This document shows positions 26,628 to 35,930 of a DNA stretch of 64,000 nucleotides, piece by piece. The DNA lies in the NCBI GenBank assembly GCA_936914845.1, contig CAKZGE010000005.1, positions 124,001-188,000 on the forward strand, in the 5' to 3' direction. The notes under the pieces were generated by a model that worked only from the letters and a program-made list of their open reading frames with translations, was not told the origin of the DNA and ran no database searches. Made by a program: the position numbers and the translations under genes. This DNA comes from an uncultured Chloracidobacterium sp. (GTDB taxonomy: Bacteria; Acidobacteriota; Blastocatellia; Pyrinomonadales; Pyrinomonadaceae). Numbering within the stretch: position 1 is the stretch's first letter; every line of letters starts with the position of its first letter.

Positions 26628-27770
26628 TTAGGCAGCGGCAGCGTGAGTCTTTTGAAGAACCTTTTCGTAAAAAGCGATATATTGCGGAATGATCTTTTCG
26701 GTGCTGTAACGTTCAAGGGCGTGTTCGCGGCCTTTGCGGCCAAATTCCAGACGCATATCTTCATCAGCCAAAAGCCGCAGCGTGTCGCGGCTCATTTTTT
26801 CCACGTCGCCGATATCGCTTAAAAATCCGGTCTCGCCATCGGTCACGACCTCCGGCACACCGCCGATGCGGGTTGATATAACGGGAACTTCGCAGGCTTG
26901 AGCCTCAAGAGCAGCCAAGCCGAAAGATTCCAGCTCCGAAGGCAGCAAAAATACATCTGCAATGCCCAGATAATCAGCAATATTTGCTTGCTTCCCGACA
27001 AATATCACACTGTCTTTGATAGCAAGCTGTTCAGAGCGGTAATAAGCGGCCGAGCGTTCCGGGCCGTCGCCGACCATTATCAGCCGGGCATTTGTCCCGG
27101 CGGCACGCACCTTTGCTAATATTTCAACACAATCAAGCGGCCGCTTTACGGCACGAAAATTTGATACGTGTACGAGCAGCTTTTCTCCATTCGGGGCAAG
27201 CTCTGACCGCAACGGCGATTCGGGTGTGCGGCGGTAATGCAGTCCGCATATAAAATTCGGGATCACCTCTACCTCATCAAAATCGAACGTTTCGATGGTC
27301 GCCTTTTTAAGGAATTTCGAAACCGCCGTAACGCCGTCTGATTGCTGCAGCCCGTACCGGGTTATCGGCAGATAGCTGCGGTCGGCCCCGACCAGGGTGA
27401 TATCAGTGCCGTGCAGTGTTGTAATTACGGGAACGTAACGCTTCTGCTTAATTGATTCGCGAGCCAGAATAGCCGATATCGAATGCGGTATCGCGTAATG
27501 AACGTGCAGCAGATCAAGCTTTTCGGCACGGGCGACGGTCGCCATTTTAGTTGCTAGGGCAAGGTCATACGGCTGATGCTCGAATAGCGGATAAGACATC
27601 ATTTCAACTTCGTGGAAGTGAATGCGGTCGTGCAGTTCCGTTAGACGCGTCGGCAGAAATGACGAGATAAAATGCACGTTATGGCCGCGTTCGGCAAGAT
27701 CCCGGCCGAGTTCGGAACCGACGATGCCGCTGCCGCCATAAGTTGGATAGACCGTAATGCCAATGTTCAT
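26628..27770 (-). CDS. bshA: N-acetyl-alpha-D-glucosaminyl L-malate synthase BshA (bacillithiol biosynthesis)
   Basis: BshA is a GT4-family glycosyltransferase that joins UDP-GlcNAc to L-malate, the first step of bacillithiol synthesis. The 380-residue sequence has the BshA-specific N-terminus MNIGITVYPTYGGSGIVGSELG, written here in part, plus HVHYAIPHSISAILA, TLHGTDITLVG and the GT4 sugar-nucleotide motif ELESFGLAALEAQACEVPVI with its EX7E glutamates. Presence of BshA indicates that bacillithiol is a low-molecular-weight thiol here, consistent with the thiol-redox genes elsewhere in the window. BshB and BshC are not in the window. Confidence 0.92.
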   Translation of the reverse strand: MNIGITVYPTYGGSGIVGSELGRDLAERGHNVHFISSFLPTRLTELHDRIHFHEVEMMSYPLFEHQPYDLALATKMATVARAEKLDLLHVHYAIPHSISAILARESIKQKRYVPVITTLHGTDITLVGADRSYLPITRYGLQQSDGVTAVSKFLKKATIETFDFDEVEVIPNFICGLHYRRTPESPLRSELAPNGEKLLVHVSNFRAVKRPLDCVEILAKVRAAGTNARLIMVGDGPERSAAYYRSEQLAIKDSVIFVGKQANIADYLGIADVFLLPSELESFGLAALEAQACEVPVISTRIGGVPEVVTDGETGFLSDIGDVEKMSRDTLRLLADEDMRLEFGRKGREHALERYSTEKIIPQYIAFYEKVLQKTHAAAA

Positions 27771-28203
27771 AAAAAAGCTACAAAACCCTTATCGCCTATC
27801 GTATCATAAAGAACCCCGCAGGCAATGAAAGACGCAGCCCGCGTCCGCGAAAGCTCCGAAACCGCGGTCTTTAGATCAGTCAACCTCGTTAGCGGTCTTT
27901 CCGCACGATTGACAATTGCTCCAAATCTGCTACATACTTTTTGCGGCACAACCTTTTTGCCGAGTTTACCTAAACGTAAAAAATACAATCCAAAGACAAT
28001 TTGTCTTCCACATCTATGAGGAAATTTTCCCCGATTTTCGTCGTGCAGGCTATCATTCTCAGATTTTCTGAGGATAGAACTTTTTGATTTCCGACTATTG
28101 GCGAACGGTCCTATTCAGAATTAATCGAAGATGGCGCCGACTGCGAAATTTTCAGGAAACAGCTCGGCCCACTTTTTTCGTGAAGGTAGTTCGAGGGGCA
28201 TAA
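27771..28203. other. 433-bp region upstream of the cas operon
   Basis: This AT-rich stretch divides bshA (minus) from cas3 (plus). It contains one candidate sigma-70 promoter (listed separately) and a small hairpin at 28058-28072 (CTCAGA, TTT, TCTGAG). No coding frame is convincing: the 64-codon frame at 27825-28019 has no ribosome site and no familiar features. A GAGGGG Shine-Dalgarno sequence directly before 28204 marks the end of the region. Confidence 0.4.
27909..27938 (+). promoter_or_regulatory. Candidate sigma-70 promoter for the cas operon
   Basis: TTGACA at 27909-27914 is followed after 18 bp by CATACT at 27933-27938. The -35 is perfect, the -10 only fair. It would leave a 5' leader of about 260 nt before cas3. 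This is the best match I found in the upstream region, but it is unproved. Confidence 0.35.
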
Positions 28204-31200
28204 ATGGTTCCGCAACAAACGCCCTTCGACACCGACATCGCTTATATGACCACTTCCAAAAATCATCAGCTACTCCGATTTTGGGCGAAAACGTCTCATG
28301 ACCCGGAAAAACTGCCAAATGCGTTCCATCCGTTGATCTGTCATCTGATCGATGTCGCGTGCGTCGCTGAGGCAATGTGGAATGATGTCTTGCCCACCGT
28401 CACAAAGCGTCGCCTTGCCAAACCTTTCGGCCTCGATTGCGACGCACCCGACTGCTCCCATAACAACTGTTCGCTGGCTCTGGCAGGCAAACTCATCGCC
28501 TTTATCTCCGGTCTCCACGATCTCGGCAAATGCTCTCCGCCCTTTCAGCTCCGCGGTAAAAATGAATTTCCGGGCGGCCAAACCCGTCGTATCTTTGATT
28601 CGTTTTCTGATACGGATCTGTTTTCCAATGAATTTGCCCGTTCGTCCGATGCTCCGCATGGTTTTGTCACTGTCTGCGAATTGCCAGCCATATTAAATGA
28701 ACATTACGGGTTGCCGCTTAAATTCGCCAAAAATCTTTCAGAAATTATCGGTGGCCATCATGGCATTTTTGCCCATAGCAGAGAACTTCGCGAGCTAAAG
28801 CAAAACTTCGCGACACACCTCGGCGGCGAAGAATGGAAAAATGCCCGCTTGGTGATAACAGCAAAATTGGCGGAGCTTTTTGGCGTGGATCAGCTAGCCG
28901 TAAATGTTGACGACCAAGCATTAGACAATGCTACGGCAATGATCTTCGCCGGATTTACGACCGCTGCCGATTGGATCGGTTCAAATACCGACTTCTTTCC
29001 GTCTAAGGTAGCTGATTCGACATTGCCGTATGACTTCGAAATTGTCGAATATGTTTCTGACGCTCGAGCAAATGCCGCCGACGCATTGCACGAACTTGGC
29101 TGGACACGATGGCCGAAAGAGCAAGCATCGAGGACCTTCGGTGAACTGTTTCCGTTTATCGGCGACAACCTACGCGATCTGCAAGCCAAAGGCGTCGAAC
29201 TCGCTAACAAGATAACATCACCCTGCATCGTCATTGCCGAAGCTCCAATGGGCGAAGGCAAAACCGAGCTTGCCATGTATTTGGCTGATGCCTTTAATGC
29301 AAAATTCGGTACCCGCGGAATCTATTTTGCTTTGCCGACACAGGCGACCAGCAACCAGATGTTTGGCCGCATCTCACAATTTTTGCACAGCAGATTTGGC
29401 AGTGATGATGTGAACATAAGTCTCATGCTGCAGCATGGGCACGCATCTATCGCCGAAGAATTTGAAGAGCAGATCAAGAATTTCCAGACGCTTAAGAATC
29501 TGTATGATGACGGCATGAGTGCGGCTGACGCCGGCTGCTCAAATATATCGGCCGCTGAATGGTTCACCTATCGAAAAAGAGGGTTGCTGGCACCCTATGG
29601 CGTCGGCACCATCGACCAATTGCTGCTGGCGGCATTGCAGACTAAACACGTCTTTGTGCGACTTTTCGGCGTGGCCAATAAAACGATCATCATCGATGAA
29701 GTCCACGCCTACGACGCCTATATGTCCACACTGCTTTGCCGACTTCTCGAGTGGCTCGCCGCTCTCGGTTCGCCGGTGATCATACTTAGCGCGACCTTGC
29801 CCAAATCCCGTCGTGACGCATTGATAAAGGCATATCTGAAAGGCATTAAAAAAGCCGGAAAGAATGCTGTTGTGCAAACATCAGACGCAGATTCCTATCC
29901 CCGGATCTCCTATGCAGATGCTTCGATGCCGGTTGAGACCTTTGGCGTAATACCTGTCAAAACTTCGCCGCAGAACGAAAAAACACTCTATCTGGAATGG
30001 CACAAATACGACGACCTCGCCACCGATCTTAAAACAAAATTGAAGAAAGGCGGGTGCGCGGCCGTTATTTGCAACACGGTCGGTAAAGCGCAGGCAGTAT
30101 ATGAAGAGCTTAGGAAGGATCCTTTTTTCCAAGGCAACGCTGACGACGACTTGCCAAAGCTAGATCTACTTCATTCTCGATTTCGCTTCCGCGACCGCGA
30201 TGAACGCGAACGCCGAGCCTTGCGACGGTTCGGCAAACTGGCCCCGAAACAGCCCGAAAATAACAACGGCACTAACGACAAAGCAAAAGTTCGCCGACCG
30301 CACATGGCTGTTCTCGTTGCAACGCAGATCATAGAACAATCCCTGGACCTTGATTTTGATCTGATGGTTTCAGATCTTGCTCCGGTCGATCTACTGCTTC
30401 AACGGTCAGGCAGACTGCAGCGGCACAAACGTGATGAGAGGCTCGCTGAGTTTTGTGACACCGACGGCAGCGAACGTCCGGTCATGTGGCTGCTTGAACC
30501 CGAACTCGACGAAAATCGAGATCTGTTACGCCAAAAAAATGGCCTACCGGATCTTGGCGTCAGTGGACTTATTTACGACAAACATATCTTGCTTCGTACT
30601 TGGCTAAACCTGCGCAACGCCTCGCAGATCGCCGTTCCCGGGGAGATCGAACGCCTTATCGAAGCCGTCTATGCCGATCATGCTGAGACCGCCAATTTGA
30701 CCGAAACAGAGGCTGAGATGTGGCATGCGACACAAAGAGCTCATATTGACGCCGTCGATCTCGACGAAGCTCAGGCAAAGGTCAACTATATAAACCATCC
30801 GTACTTTGAAGACCTTTTGGGCAATCTGCTCGGCACGCCGAAAGAAGAAGACAATCCTGAACTTCACCGATCGATGCAGGCACAGACCCGCTTGGTCGAA
30901 CCTACGGCAAACGTCGTCTGTTTGTGGGAAAGGGATGGGCGCATTTTCATTGACGAAGAATTTAAAGACGAGATATCTCTGGACCAAACGCCTCATAAAA
31001 GGATCGTCAAAAAACTACTATTTAATTCGCTGGCCGTTTCAAACAGGTCAGTCGTTTATCAGCTTTTTGACGAACCGGTTCCAAGCGGTTGGCAATCTTC
31101 TGTATTACTACGTCGGCATCGTGCTTTGATATTTAATGCCGACCGCGAATGCGAAATGTTCGGCCGCATTTTTAGATTGGACCAAGGGCAGGGATTACTA

Positions 31201-31224
31201 ATCACAAAAAAGGAGGAAATTTAA
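28204..31224 (+). CDS. cas3: CRISPR-associated helicase-nuclease Cas3 (type I-E)
   Basis: Cas3 is recruited by Cascade to degrade target DNA. The 1006-residue protein has an N-terminal HD nuclease domain: FHPLICHLIDV (His42 and His47), SGLHDLGK (His105-Asp106) and IIGGHHGIF. The superfamily-2 helicase follows: APMGEGKTE (Walker A, about 350), IIIDEVHAYDAYM (DExH box, about 497), LSATLP (about 530), ATQIIEQSLDLDFD (about 706) and LLQRSGRLQRH (about 733). All motifs are intact. The start at 28204 is supported by GAGGGG 5 nt upstream; an ATG at 28246 has no ribosome site. Its stop overlaps the next start as TAATG. A helicase-domain linker KQPENNNGTNDKAK is locally unusual in composition. Confidence 0.97.
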   Translation: MVPQQTPFDTDIAYMTTSKNHQLLRFWAKTSHDPEKLPNAFHPLICHLIDVACVAEAMWNDVLPTVTKRRLAKPFGLDCDAPDCSHNNCSLALAGKLIAFISGLHDLGKCSPPFQLRGKNEFPGGQTRRIFDSFSDTDLFSNEFARSSDAPHGFVTVCELPAILNEHYGLPLKFAKNLSEIIGGHHGIFAHSRELRELKQNFATHLGGEEWKNARLVITAKLAELFGVDQLAVNVDDQALDNATAMIFAGFTTAADWIGSNTDFFPSKVADSTLPYDFEIVEYVSDARANAADALHELGWTRWPKEQASRTFGELFPFIGDNLRDLQAKGVELANKITSPCIVIAEAPMGEGKTELAMYLADAFNAKFGTRGIYFALPTQATSNQMFGRISQFLHSRFGSDDVNISLMLQHGHASIAEEFEEQIKNFQTLKNLYDDGMSAADAGCSNISAAEWFTYRKRGLLAPYGVGTIDQLLLAALQTKHVFVRLFGVANKTIIIDEVHAYDAYMSTLLCRLLEWLAALGSPVIILSATLPKSRRDALIKAYLKGIKKAGKNAVVQTSDADSYPRISYADASMPVETFGVIPVKTSPQNEKTLYLEWHKYDDLATDLKTKLKKGGCAAVICNTVGKAQAVYEELRKDPFFQGNADDDLPKLDLLHSRFRFRDRDERERRALRRFGKLAPKQPENNNGTNDKAKVRRPHMAVLVATQIIEQSLDLDFDLMVSDLAPVDLLLQRSGRLQRHKRDERLAEFCDTDGSERPVMWLLEPELDENRDLLRQKNGLPDLGVSGLIYDKHILLRTWLNLRNASQIAVPGEIERLIEAVYADHAETANLTETEAEMWHATQRAHIDAVDLDEAQAKVNYINHPYFEDLLGNLLGTPKEEDNPELHRSMQAQTRLVEPTANVVCLWERDGRIFIDEEFKDEISLDQTPHKRIVKKLLFNSLAVSNRSVVYQLFDEPVPSGWQSSVLLRRHRALIFNADRECEMFGRIFRLDQGQGLLITKKEEI

Positions 31225-32759
31225 TGTACAGTTTTAATCTGGTCGATCAGGGTTGGCTGCCATGTGTTATGTCGGACGGTTCGTTTCGCGAACTAAACTT
31301 GCGCGAAATATTTTCCGAAGCACATAACATCAGAGAGCTGATCGGCGATTCACCACCGGAAACCATCGCCTTACATCGAATATTGCTGGCGATGATCCAC
31401 CGCATTTTGCTTGGACCGAAAAGCGCCGCTGAATGGGGCGAACTAAAAGCCGCCACAAAATTCGATTCTGCACAATTTAACGAATATTTGGACAAATGGC
31501 AGTCGCGATTCGATCTGTTTGACGAGAAATACCCGTTCTATCAATCAGCGGCTTCGAAAGAAAATGTCCAGACAGGTGCGATCATCCAGCTCTACTATCA
31601 GGGCAAAAATAACGCAACGTTGTTTGATCACACCTCGACCGATCTCCCGAAACAGGTGAGCCCGTCAGAGGCTGCGCGAATGCTAGTAGCGTTTCAGGGT
31701 TTTGATTTTGGCGGGATCAAATCAGACGGTTCAGCACAAAAAGCGGTATTGCTCAATGCCGCCGTCGCTCTGTTTCGCGGAGCGACGCTGTTTCAAACAC
31801 TACTGTTAAACCTGCACCGTTACAACGAAAATGACGACGCTCCGTTTGCATTGGATTACGACAAAGATCTTCCGGCGTGGGAACGCGGCAATGCGATCGT
31901 AGCCGGCACACGACAGCCAGACGGATATGTTGATCTGCTGACGTGGCAATCGCGGCGGCTTTACATTCAGCCTGAGCTTGACGCCGAAGGCAATGTGTTT
32001 GTCCGCAATTCTGTTGTCATGCTCGGTTATGCATTTCCGCCAAATGCCGATCTGCACCAAAAAGAAACAATGATCGCATTTCGCGCCAGCAAGACCGAAG
32101 GCTATTTTGCCGTCGGATTTAGCGAAAGCAGGGCCTTGTGGCGAAATAGCTTGTCGCTACTGCAAACCGTTAGCGGCGAGAATTTTAAGCCTAAAATGCT
32201 TAATTGGCTCAGCGATCTGGTCGAGATGGACGAGATCGCCGCCGATACTGTCTTTAGTGTAGATTTTTATGGCATGGCGGCGGATAAAGCAAAATTGCTT
32301 TTTTGGAACCACGAAAGTTTTGACCTGCCGGCCGAATTTCTGTCCGATCAGGAAATTCTCAACAGCCTCTCTCTTTGTCTTGATGTGTCGGAAACGATCG
32401 GATTCGCGGTGCGTTCCGGTGTCAAAACATTGGCAGACGAGCTGGAATCGAGCCCGACATCGTTTCAGACGATGAACGCATATTGGCCGCAACTTGAGGG
32501 CGAGTTCAATGCGCTTTTGCTTGCTTTGCCGAACGATCCTGACCGAGCAAAAAGCGACTGGTTTGGAAAGGTCCTTAATATTGCCGAAAGGGCGTTGAAA
32601 CAAACCTTTGACAGTCTTAGCCATTCGGCAATTGAACAAAAAGCAATGGTCGAGGCCGAAAATGAATATAGAAAACAAAAGGCCATCGCGATCAAAAAGA
32701 ATCTGTCGATGTGGGAAAAATACTTACCCAAAAACTTTGCAAAAGGAGGAACTAAATAA
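31224..32759 (+). CDS. cas8e: Cascade large subunit Cas8e (Cse1/CasA)
   Basis: Cas8e is the PAM-reading large subunit of the type I-E Cascade complex and the contact point for Cas3. The 511-residue sequence begins with the family signature YSFNLVDQGWLPCV and contains ETIALHRILLAMIHRIL and the FDLFDEKYPFYQ segment typical of Cse1. Length matches E. coli Cse1 (about 500). The ATG overlaps the cas3 stop (TAATG) and has AAAAAGGAGG upstream, so it is both coupled and independently initiated. It ends exactly where cse2 begins. Confidence 0.95.
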   Translation: MYSFNLVDQGWLPCVMSDGSFRELNLREIFSEAHNIRELIGDSPPETIALHRILLAMIHRILLGPKSAAEWGELKAATKFDSAQFNEYLDKWQSRFDLFDEKYPFYQSAASKENVQTGAIIQLYYQGKNNATLFDHTSTDLPKQVSPSEAARMLVAFQGFDFGGIKSDGSAQKAVLLNAAVALFRGATLFQTLLLNLHRYNENDDAPFALDYDKDLPAWERGNAIVAGTRQPDGYVDLLTWQSRRLYIQPELDAEGNVFVRNSVVMLGYAFPPNADLHQKETMIAFRASKTEGYFAVGFSESRALWRNSLSLLQTVSGENFKPKMLNWLSDLVEMDEIAADTVFSVDFYGMAADKAKLLFWNHESFDLPAEFLSDQEILNSLSLCLDVSETIGFAVRSGVKTLADELESSPTSFQTMNAYWPQLEGEFNALLLALPNDPDRAKSDWFGKVLNIAERALKQTFDSLSHSAIEQKAMVEAENEYRKQKAIAIKKNLSMWEKYLPKNFAKGGTK

Positions 32760-33329
32760 ATGATTGAAGATATCATCTCGGCGGAAGTTAAGCCCGAAGA
32801 AAAAGCACTGCAGGAGGAGATCGGGTTGATCGGCTATTTGAAAGACCTGGCGAAGCGGCAAGACCGTGCGGCATTGGCACATCTGCGGCGCGGATTGGCA
32901 CGAAAGCCCGGCGAATCGATGGAGATGTTTCCGTATGTCGGACGTTTTGTTAACGAAAAGACAAACGCCGCACACGATCGAGCCGTGTTTCTAACGTCGG
33001 CGCTGTTTGCCGATTATTCTGACGCTCCGCCAAATGCCGGCGACCTAGGACGTTCGGTAAAGCAGATCAGCGAAAAGTCAGACAGTATCGAACGCCGCTT
33101 TGTTGCATTGCTTGATGCCGATGCTGACGATCTGCACTATTACCTGCGGCAAATGATCGACCTGCTCAAGGCAAACAACGTCGCCGTTAATTGGACCGAG
33201 CTTTTCAAAGACATTCGCGGATGGAGCAGCGAAAGCCGCTATGTCCAAAAAAAATGGGCTCGCTCTTTTTGGGGCAGTGCCGAAACAAATAAACAATCAG
33301 ACCCACAACAGGAAGGAGAAACAGAATAA
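32760..33329 (+). CDS. cse2: Cascade small subunit Cse2 (CasB/Cas11e)
   Basis: Cse2 forms a dimer in the belly of the Cascade complex and stabilises the target and displaced DNA strands. The 189-residue all-helical sequence fits: DLAKRQDRAALAHLRRGLARKPG near the N-terminus is the basic helix typical of Cse2, and ERRFVALLDADADDLHYYLRQMIDLLK is the second conserved helix pair. The start follows the cas8e stop without a gap and has AAAAGGAGG upstream. Its stop overlaps the cas7e start (TAATG). Confidence 0.93.
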   Translation: MIEDIISAEVKPEEKALQEEIGLIGYLKDLAKRQDRAALAHLRRGLARKPGESMEMFPYVGRFVNEKTNAAHDRAVFLTSALFADYSDAPPNAGDLGRSVKQISEKSDSIERRFVALLDADADDLHYYLRQMIDLLKANNVAVNWTELFKDIRGWSSESRYVQKKWARSFWGSAETNKQSDPQQEGETE

Positions 33330-34468
33330 TGATACTCGAATTGCATTTGATCCAAAATTTTGCCCCGAGCAACCTTAACCGCAGCGATACGGGTTCGCCC
33401 AAGGACTGCATTTTCGGCGGTGTCCGCCGGGCGCGCATTTCCAGCCAGTGCTTCAAACGCGCGATGCGTGATTACTTCCGTGAAAAATTTGAACGGCCGG
33501 GTGAATTGGCTGAACGGTCAACACGTTTGGTAGAACATGTGGTCGAGCGTCTCGTGGAAAAAGGTCATGACGAACAAGTCGCCATAAAAGTAGTTATTCA
33601 GGCATTAAGCATAGTAGATATAAAAGCAAAGGAAAAGAAATCGAAGAAAGACCCTGCAAAAGTCGAGTATCGTACTGAATATCTTGTGTTTATGGGCAGA
33701 GACGAAATTGCCAAATTAACAGAAGTTTGTGAGGAATATTTTGACGAACTTTCCAAGGACAAAGTCGCATCTGCAATTACGAACGAGGTGAATAAGAAGT
33801 TAATGGATCTCATGAAGGAAGGAAAAGCTGCGGATCTTGGACTGTTTGGGCGAATGCTTGCTGACTTGCCAAAACAAAATCGCGATGCGGCTTCGCAGGT
33901 GGCACATGCTATTTCGACACACAAGGTCGGGTTGGAATTCGACTTCTTTACAGCGGTTGACGATCTGCGGCCTGAGGACACGGCCGGCAGCGATCATCTC
34001 GGCACGGTCGAGTTCAATTCGGCGTGTTTTTATCGCTATGCAATCGTAGATATCGACAAACTGCGTGAGAATTTGCAGAAAGATGAAGAGCTTACCAAGG
34101 CGACCGTTGCGACATATATAAAAGCCGCCGTCGAAGCATTGCCGACCGGCAAGCAAAATTCGTTTGCTACGCACGAAAAGCCGTCGCTCGTTTACGCGGT
34201 CGTCCGCGATTCGGGCATGATGTCGCTCGCCAATGCGTTCGAAAAACCGGTCTATGACAACAAAGGCGGCGTGGTCGAGAAATCGATCGAAAGTCTCGTC
34301 GAACATTACGGCAAAGTTACTGGGGTTTATGGCGACGATGCAGTTTCGCGTGTGTTTGTCGTGACCGCCAACGGCGACAAGGCAGAGGCTCTCGGTGAAA
34401 ACGCTGGCAGCTTTAACACATTGCTAGACAAGACGATCTCGGCAATTTTTGACGGCAAGGAGGCTTAA
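33329..34468 (+). CDS. cas7e: Cascade backbone subunit Cas7e (Cse4/CasC)
   Basis: Six copies of Cas7e coat the spacer portion of crRNA. The 379-residue protein begins with LELHLIQNFAPSNLNRSDTG, partly the Cas7e signature, followed by FGGVRRARISSQCFKRAMR, which carries the arginines that contact crRNA, and later DHLGTVEFNSACFYRYAIVD. Length is close to E. coli CasC (363). It overlaps cse2 by TAATG and has AAGGAGA upstream. The middle part (about 90-170) is richer in Lys and Glu and more AT-rich in DNA than the ends. Confidence 0.96.
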   Translation: MILELHLIQNFAPSNLNRSDTGSPKDCIFGGVRRARISSQCFKRAMRDYFREKFERPGELAERSTRLVEHVVERLVEKGHDEQVAIKVVIQALSIVDIKAKEKKSKKDPAKVEYRTEYLVFMGRDEIAKLTEVCEEYFDELSKDKVASAITNEVNKKLMDLMKEGKAADLGLFGRMLADLPKQNRDAASQVAHAISTHKVGLEFDFFTAVDDLRPEDTAGSDHLGTVEFNSACFYRYAIVDIDKLRENLQKDEELTKATVATYIKAAVEALPTGKQNSFATHEKPSLVYAVVRDSGMMSLANAFEKPVYDNKGGVVEKSIESLVEHYGKVTGVYGDDAVSRVFVVTANGDKAEALGENAGSFNTLLDKTISAIFDGKEA

Positions 34469-34473
34469 CGAAG

Positions 34474-35175
34474 ATGTCGCATATTCTGTTTATGAGGCTG
34501 GCCGGGCCGATGCAGTCGTGGGGCGTGATGTCACGTTTTTCTAGACGCGATACCGGCAAAGAGCCGTCGAAATCAGGCGTTATCGGCATTATCTGCGCCG
34601 CAATGGGCATTGACCGCGCCGATGACGAACATCCTGATCTGGCGAAACTTGCCCGTGCAAAACTCGGCATCCGCGTGCTTCGCGGCGGCGTTTTGCAGAG
34701 CGATTACCATACCGCCAGCAACATCGCCAAGGCAGATGGCGGAACCAAGGATACGGAGCTTTCGACCCGGTTCTACCTTGCCGACGCTGATTTTATAGCG
34801 GCAATTCAATCCGACGACCGCAACCTGCTCGAACGTGTCCACGCAGCCCTAAAGCGACCCGTGTGGCAGCTTTTTCTCGGCCGCAAAGCGTTCGTTCCAC
34901 ACTTTCCGGTCTATATCGATGGCGATCTGGCGATACTTGAAAGTGACGACCTAGGCGGTGTTCTAAAAAAAGCCGACCTGCCGGAGCGGCTGGGTATTTC
35001 AATAGACGAAAGGCGGTTTGATAAACACCAACGGGTGGTCCTAGAGGCCGATAATGGTCCGGAGATCCGCCAAGACGTGCCGCTGTCTTTCGGAAAACGG
35101 CAATTTACGGTTCGGCGGGTCTTTACAACCTTCGCCGATCTGAAAGGAGGTGAAAGCGATGCAATTGTATCTTAG
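34474..35175 (+). CDS. cas5e: Cascade subunit Cas5e (CasD)
   Basis: Cas5e caps the 5' handle of crRNA. The 233-residue protein has the Cas5 N-terminal RRM-like strand LFMRLAGPMQSWG, then RRDTGKEPSKSGVIGIICAAMG, and RRVFTTFADLKGG near the end, as in E. coli CasD. AAGGAGG lies 11 nt before the start, 5 bp after the cas7e stop. The last 17 bases overlap the cas6e coding sequence in another frame, and the cas6e ribosome site lies inside this gene. Confidence 0.95.
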   Translation: MSHILFMRLAGPMQSWGVMSRFSRRDTGKEPSKSGVIGIICAAMGIDRADDEHPDLAKLARAKLGIRVLRGGVLQSDYHTASNIAKADGGTKDTELSTRFYLADADFIAAIQSDDRNLLERVHAALKRPVWQLFLGRKAFVPHFPVYIDGDLAILESDDLGGVLKKADLPERLGISIDERRFDKHQRVVLEADNGPEIRQDVPLSFGKRQFTVRRVFTTFADLKGGESDAIVS

Positions 35176-35869
35176 TCGCATTATTCTTGATCCAGGGTCC
35201 AAAGCGGTAATGCATGATCTCAGCAGTCCGCGTGAGATGCATAAAACCATTTCGGGGCTTTTTCCCGCCATTGCCGGGCAAAACGACAAGCCGGTGCACG
35301 AACGCGAAACTCCGAGAAATGCTTATAGCCTTCTTCACCGCGTCGATCAAAAAGGCGATCGCGTTGTGATCTATGTTCAATCAAATGTTCAGCCGGACTG
35401 GACTCGTTTGACGCCGGGATACGCCACGCGTTTTGACGATAAACAGGTTGGCCATCTTTATGCCGCGATCAAAAATGGCACTCGCTTGCATTTTCGATTG
35501 ACTGCAAATCCGACCAAGCGGGCGGGCAGATCGGATGCGGGAAATGCAAAATTCGCTGATGACAAAAAGCGTCGGCGTATTGACATCCGTACGGAAGAAG
35601 GTCGTTTGAAATGGCTGGAGCGCAAGGGAGCCGAATCGGGATTTCGGCTCTGCATCGCTGAACATATGGCGGGTATTCCTTCTGCGGAGACATCGACCGG
35701 GCCTGCAGTTCGTTTCAATCATGACAAAGGCCGAGTTACACTAGGCGTTGCCATTTTTGAAGGTGTTTTAGAGGTAACCGATGCCGATGCTTTTCGCCGG
35801 GCACTAGTAAATGGCATCGGCACGGGAAAGGCGTATGGCTTTGGGCTGATGTCCGTTGCTCCCGCCTGA
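35159..35869 (+). CDS. cas6e: CRISPR RNA endoribonuclease Cas6e (CasE)
   Basis: Cas6e cuts pre-crRNA at the 3' base of each repeat hairpin and stays bound. The 236-residue protein opens with MQLYLSRIIL and has REMHKTISGLFP, in which His28 aligns with the catalytic His20 of E. coli CasE. The glycine-rich RNA-binding loop GIGTGKAYGFGLM is at the C-terminus. I start at the ATG at 35159 because a strong AAAGGAGG lies 8 nt upstream; the in-frame GTG at 35150 sits inside that site. It is longer than E. coli CasE (199), mainly by an insert rich in Arg and Lys around residue 120-145. Confidence 0.95.
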   Translation: MQLYLSRIILDPGSKAVMHDLSSPREMHKTISGLFPAIAGQNDKPVHERETPRNAYSLLHRVDQKGDRVVIYVQSNVQPDWTRLTPGYATRFDDKQVGHLYAAIKNGTRLHFRLTANPTKRAGRSDAGNAKFADDKKRRRIDIRTEEGRLKWLERKGAESGFRLCIAEHMAGIPSAETSTGPAVRFNHDKGRVTLGVAIFEGVLEVTDADAFRRALVNGIGTGKAYGFGLMSVAPA

Positions 35870-35930
35870 TCTCCGGACGACAATATGGCGGCTGCTGCTT
35901 TCGGTGGCCGCCTTTTTTGATCTTTCCGTT

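Noticed and set aside
28058..28085. Hairpin CTCAGA-TTT-TCTGAG followed by a T-run, a possible terminator
   Set aside because: The stem is short and AT-rich and there is no gene upstream on that strand to terminate; left as a note only.
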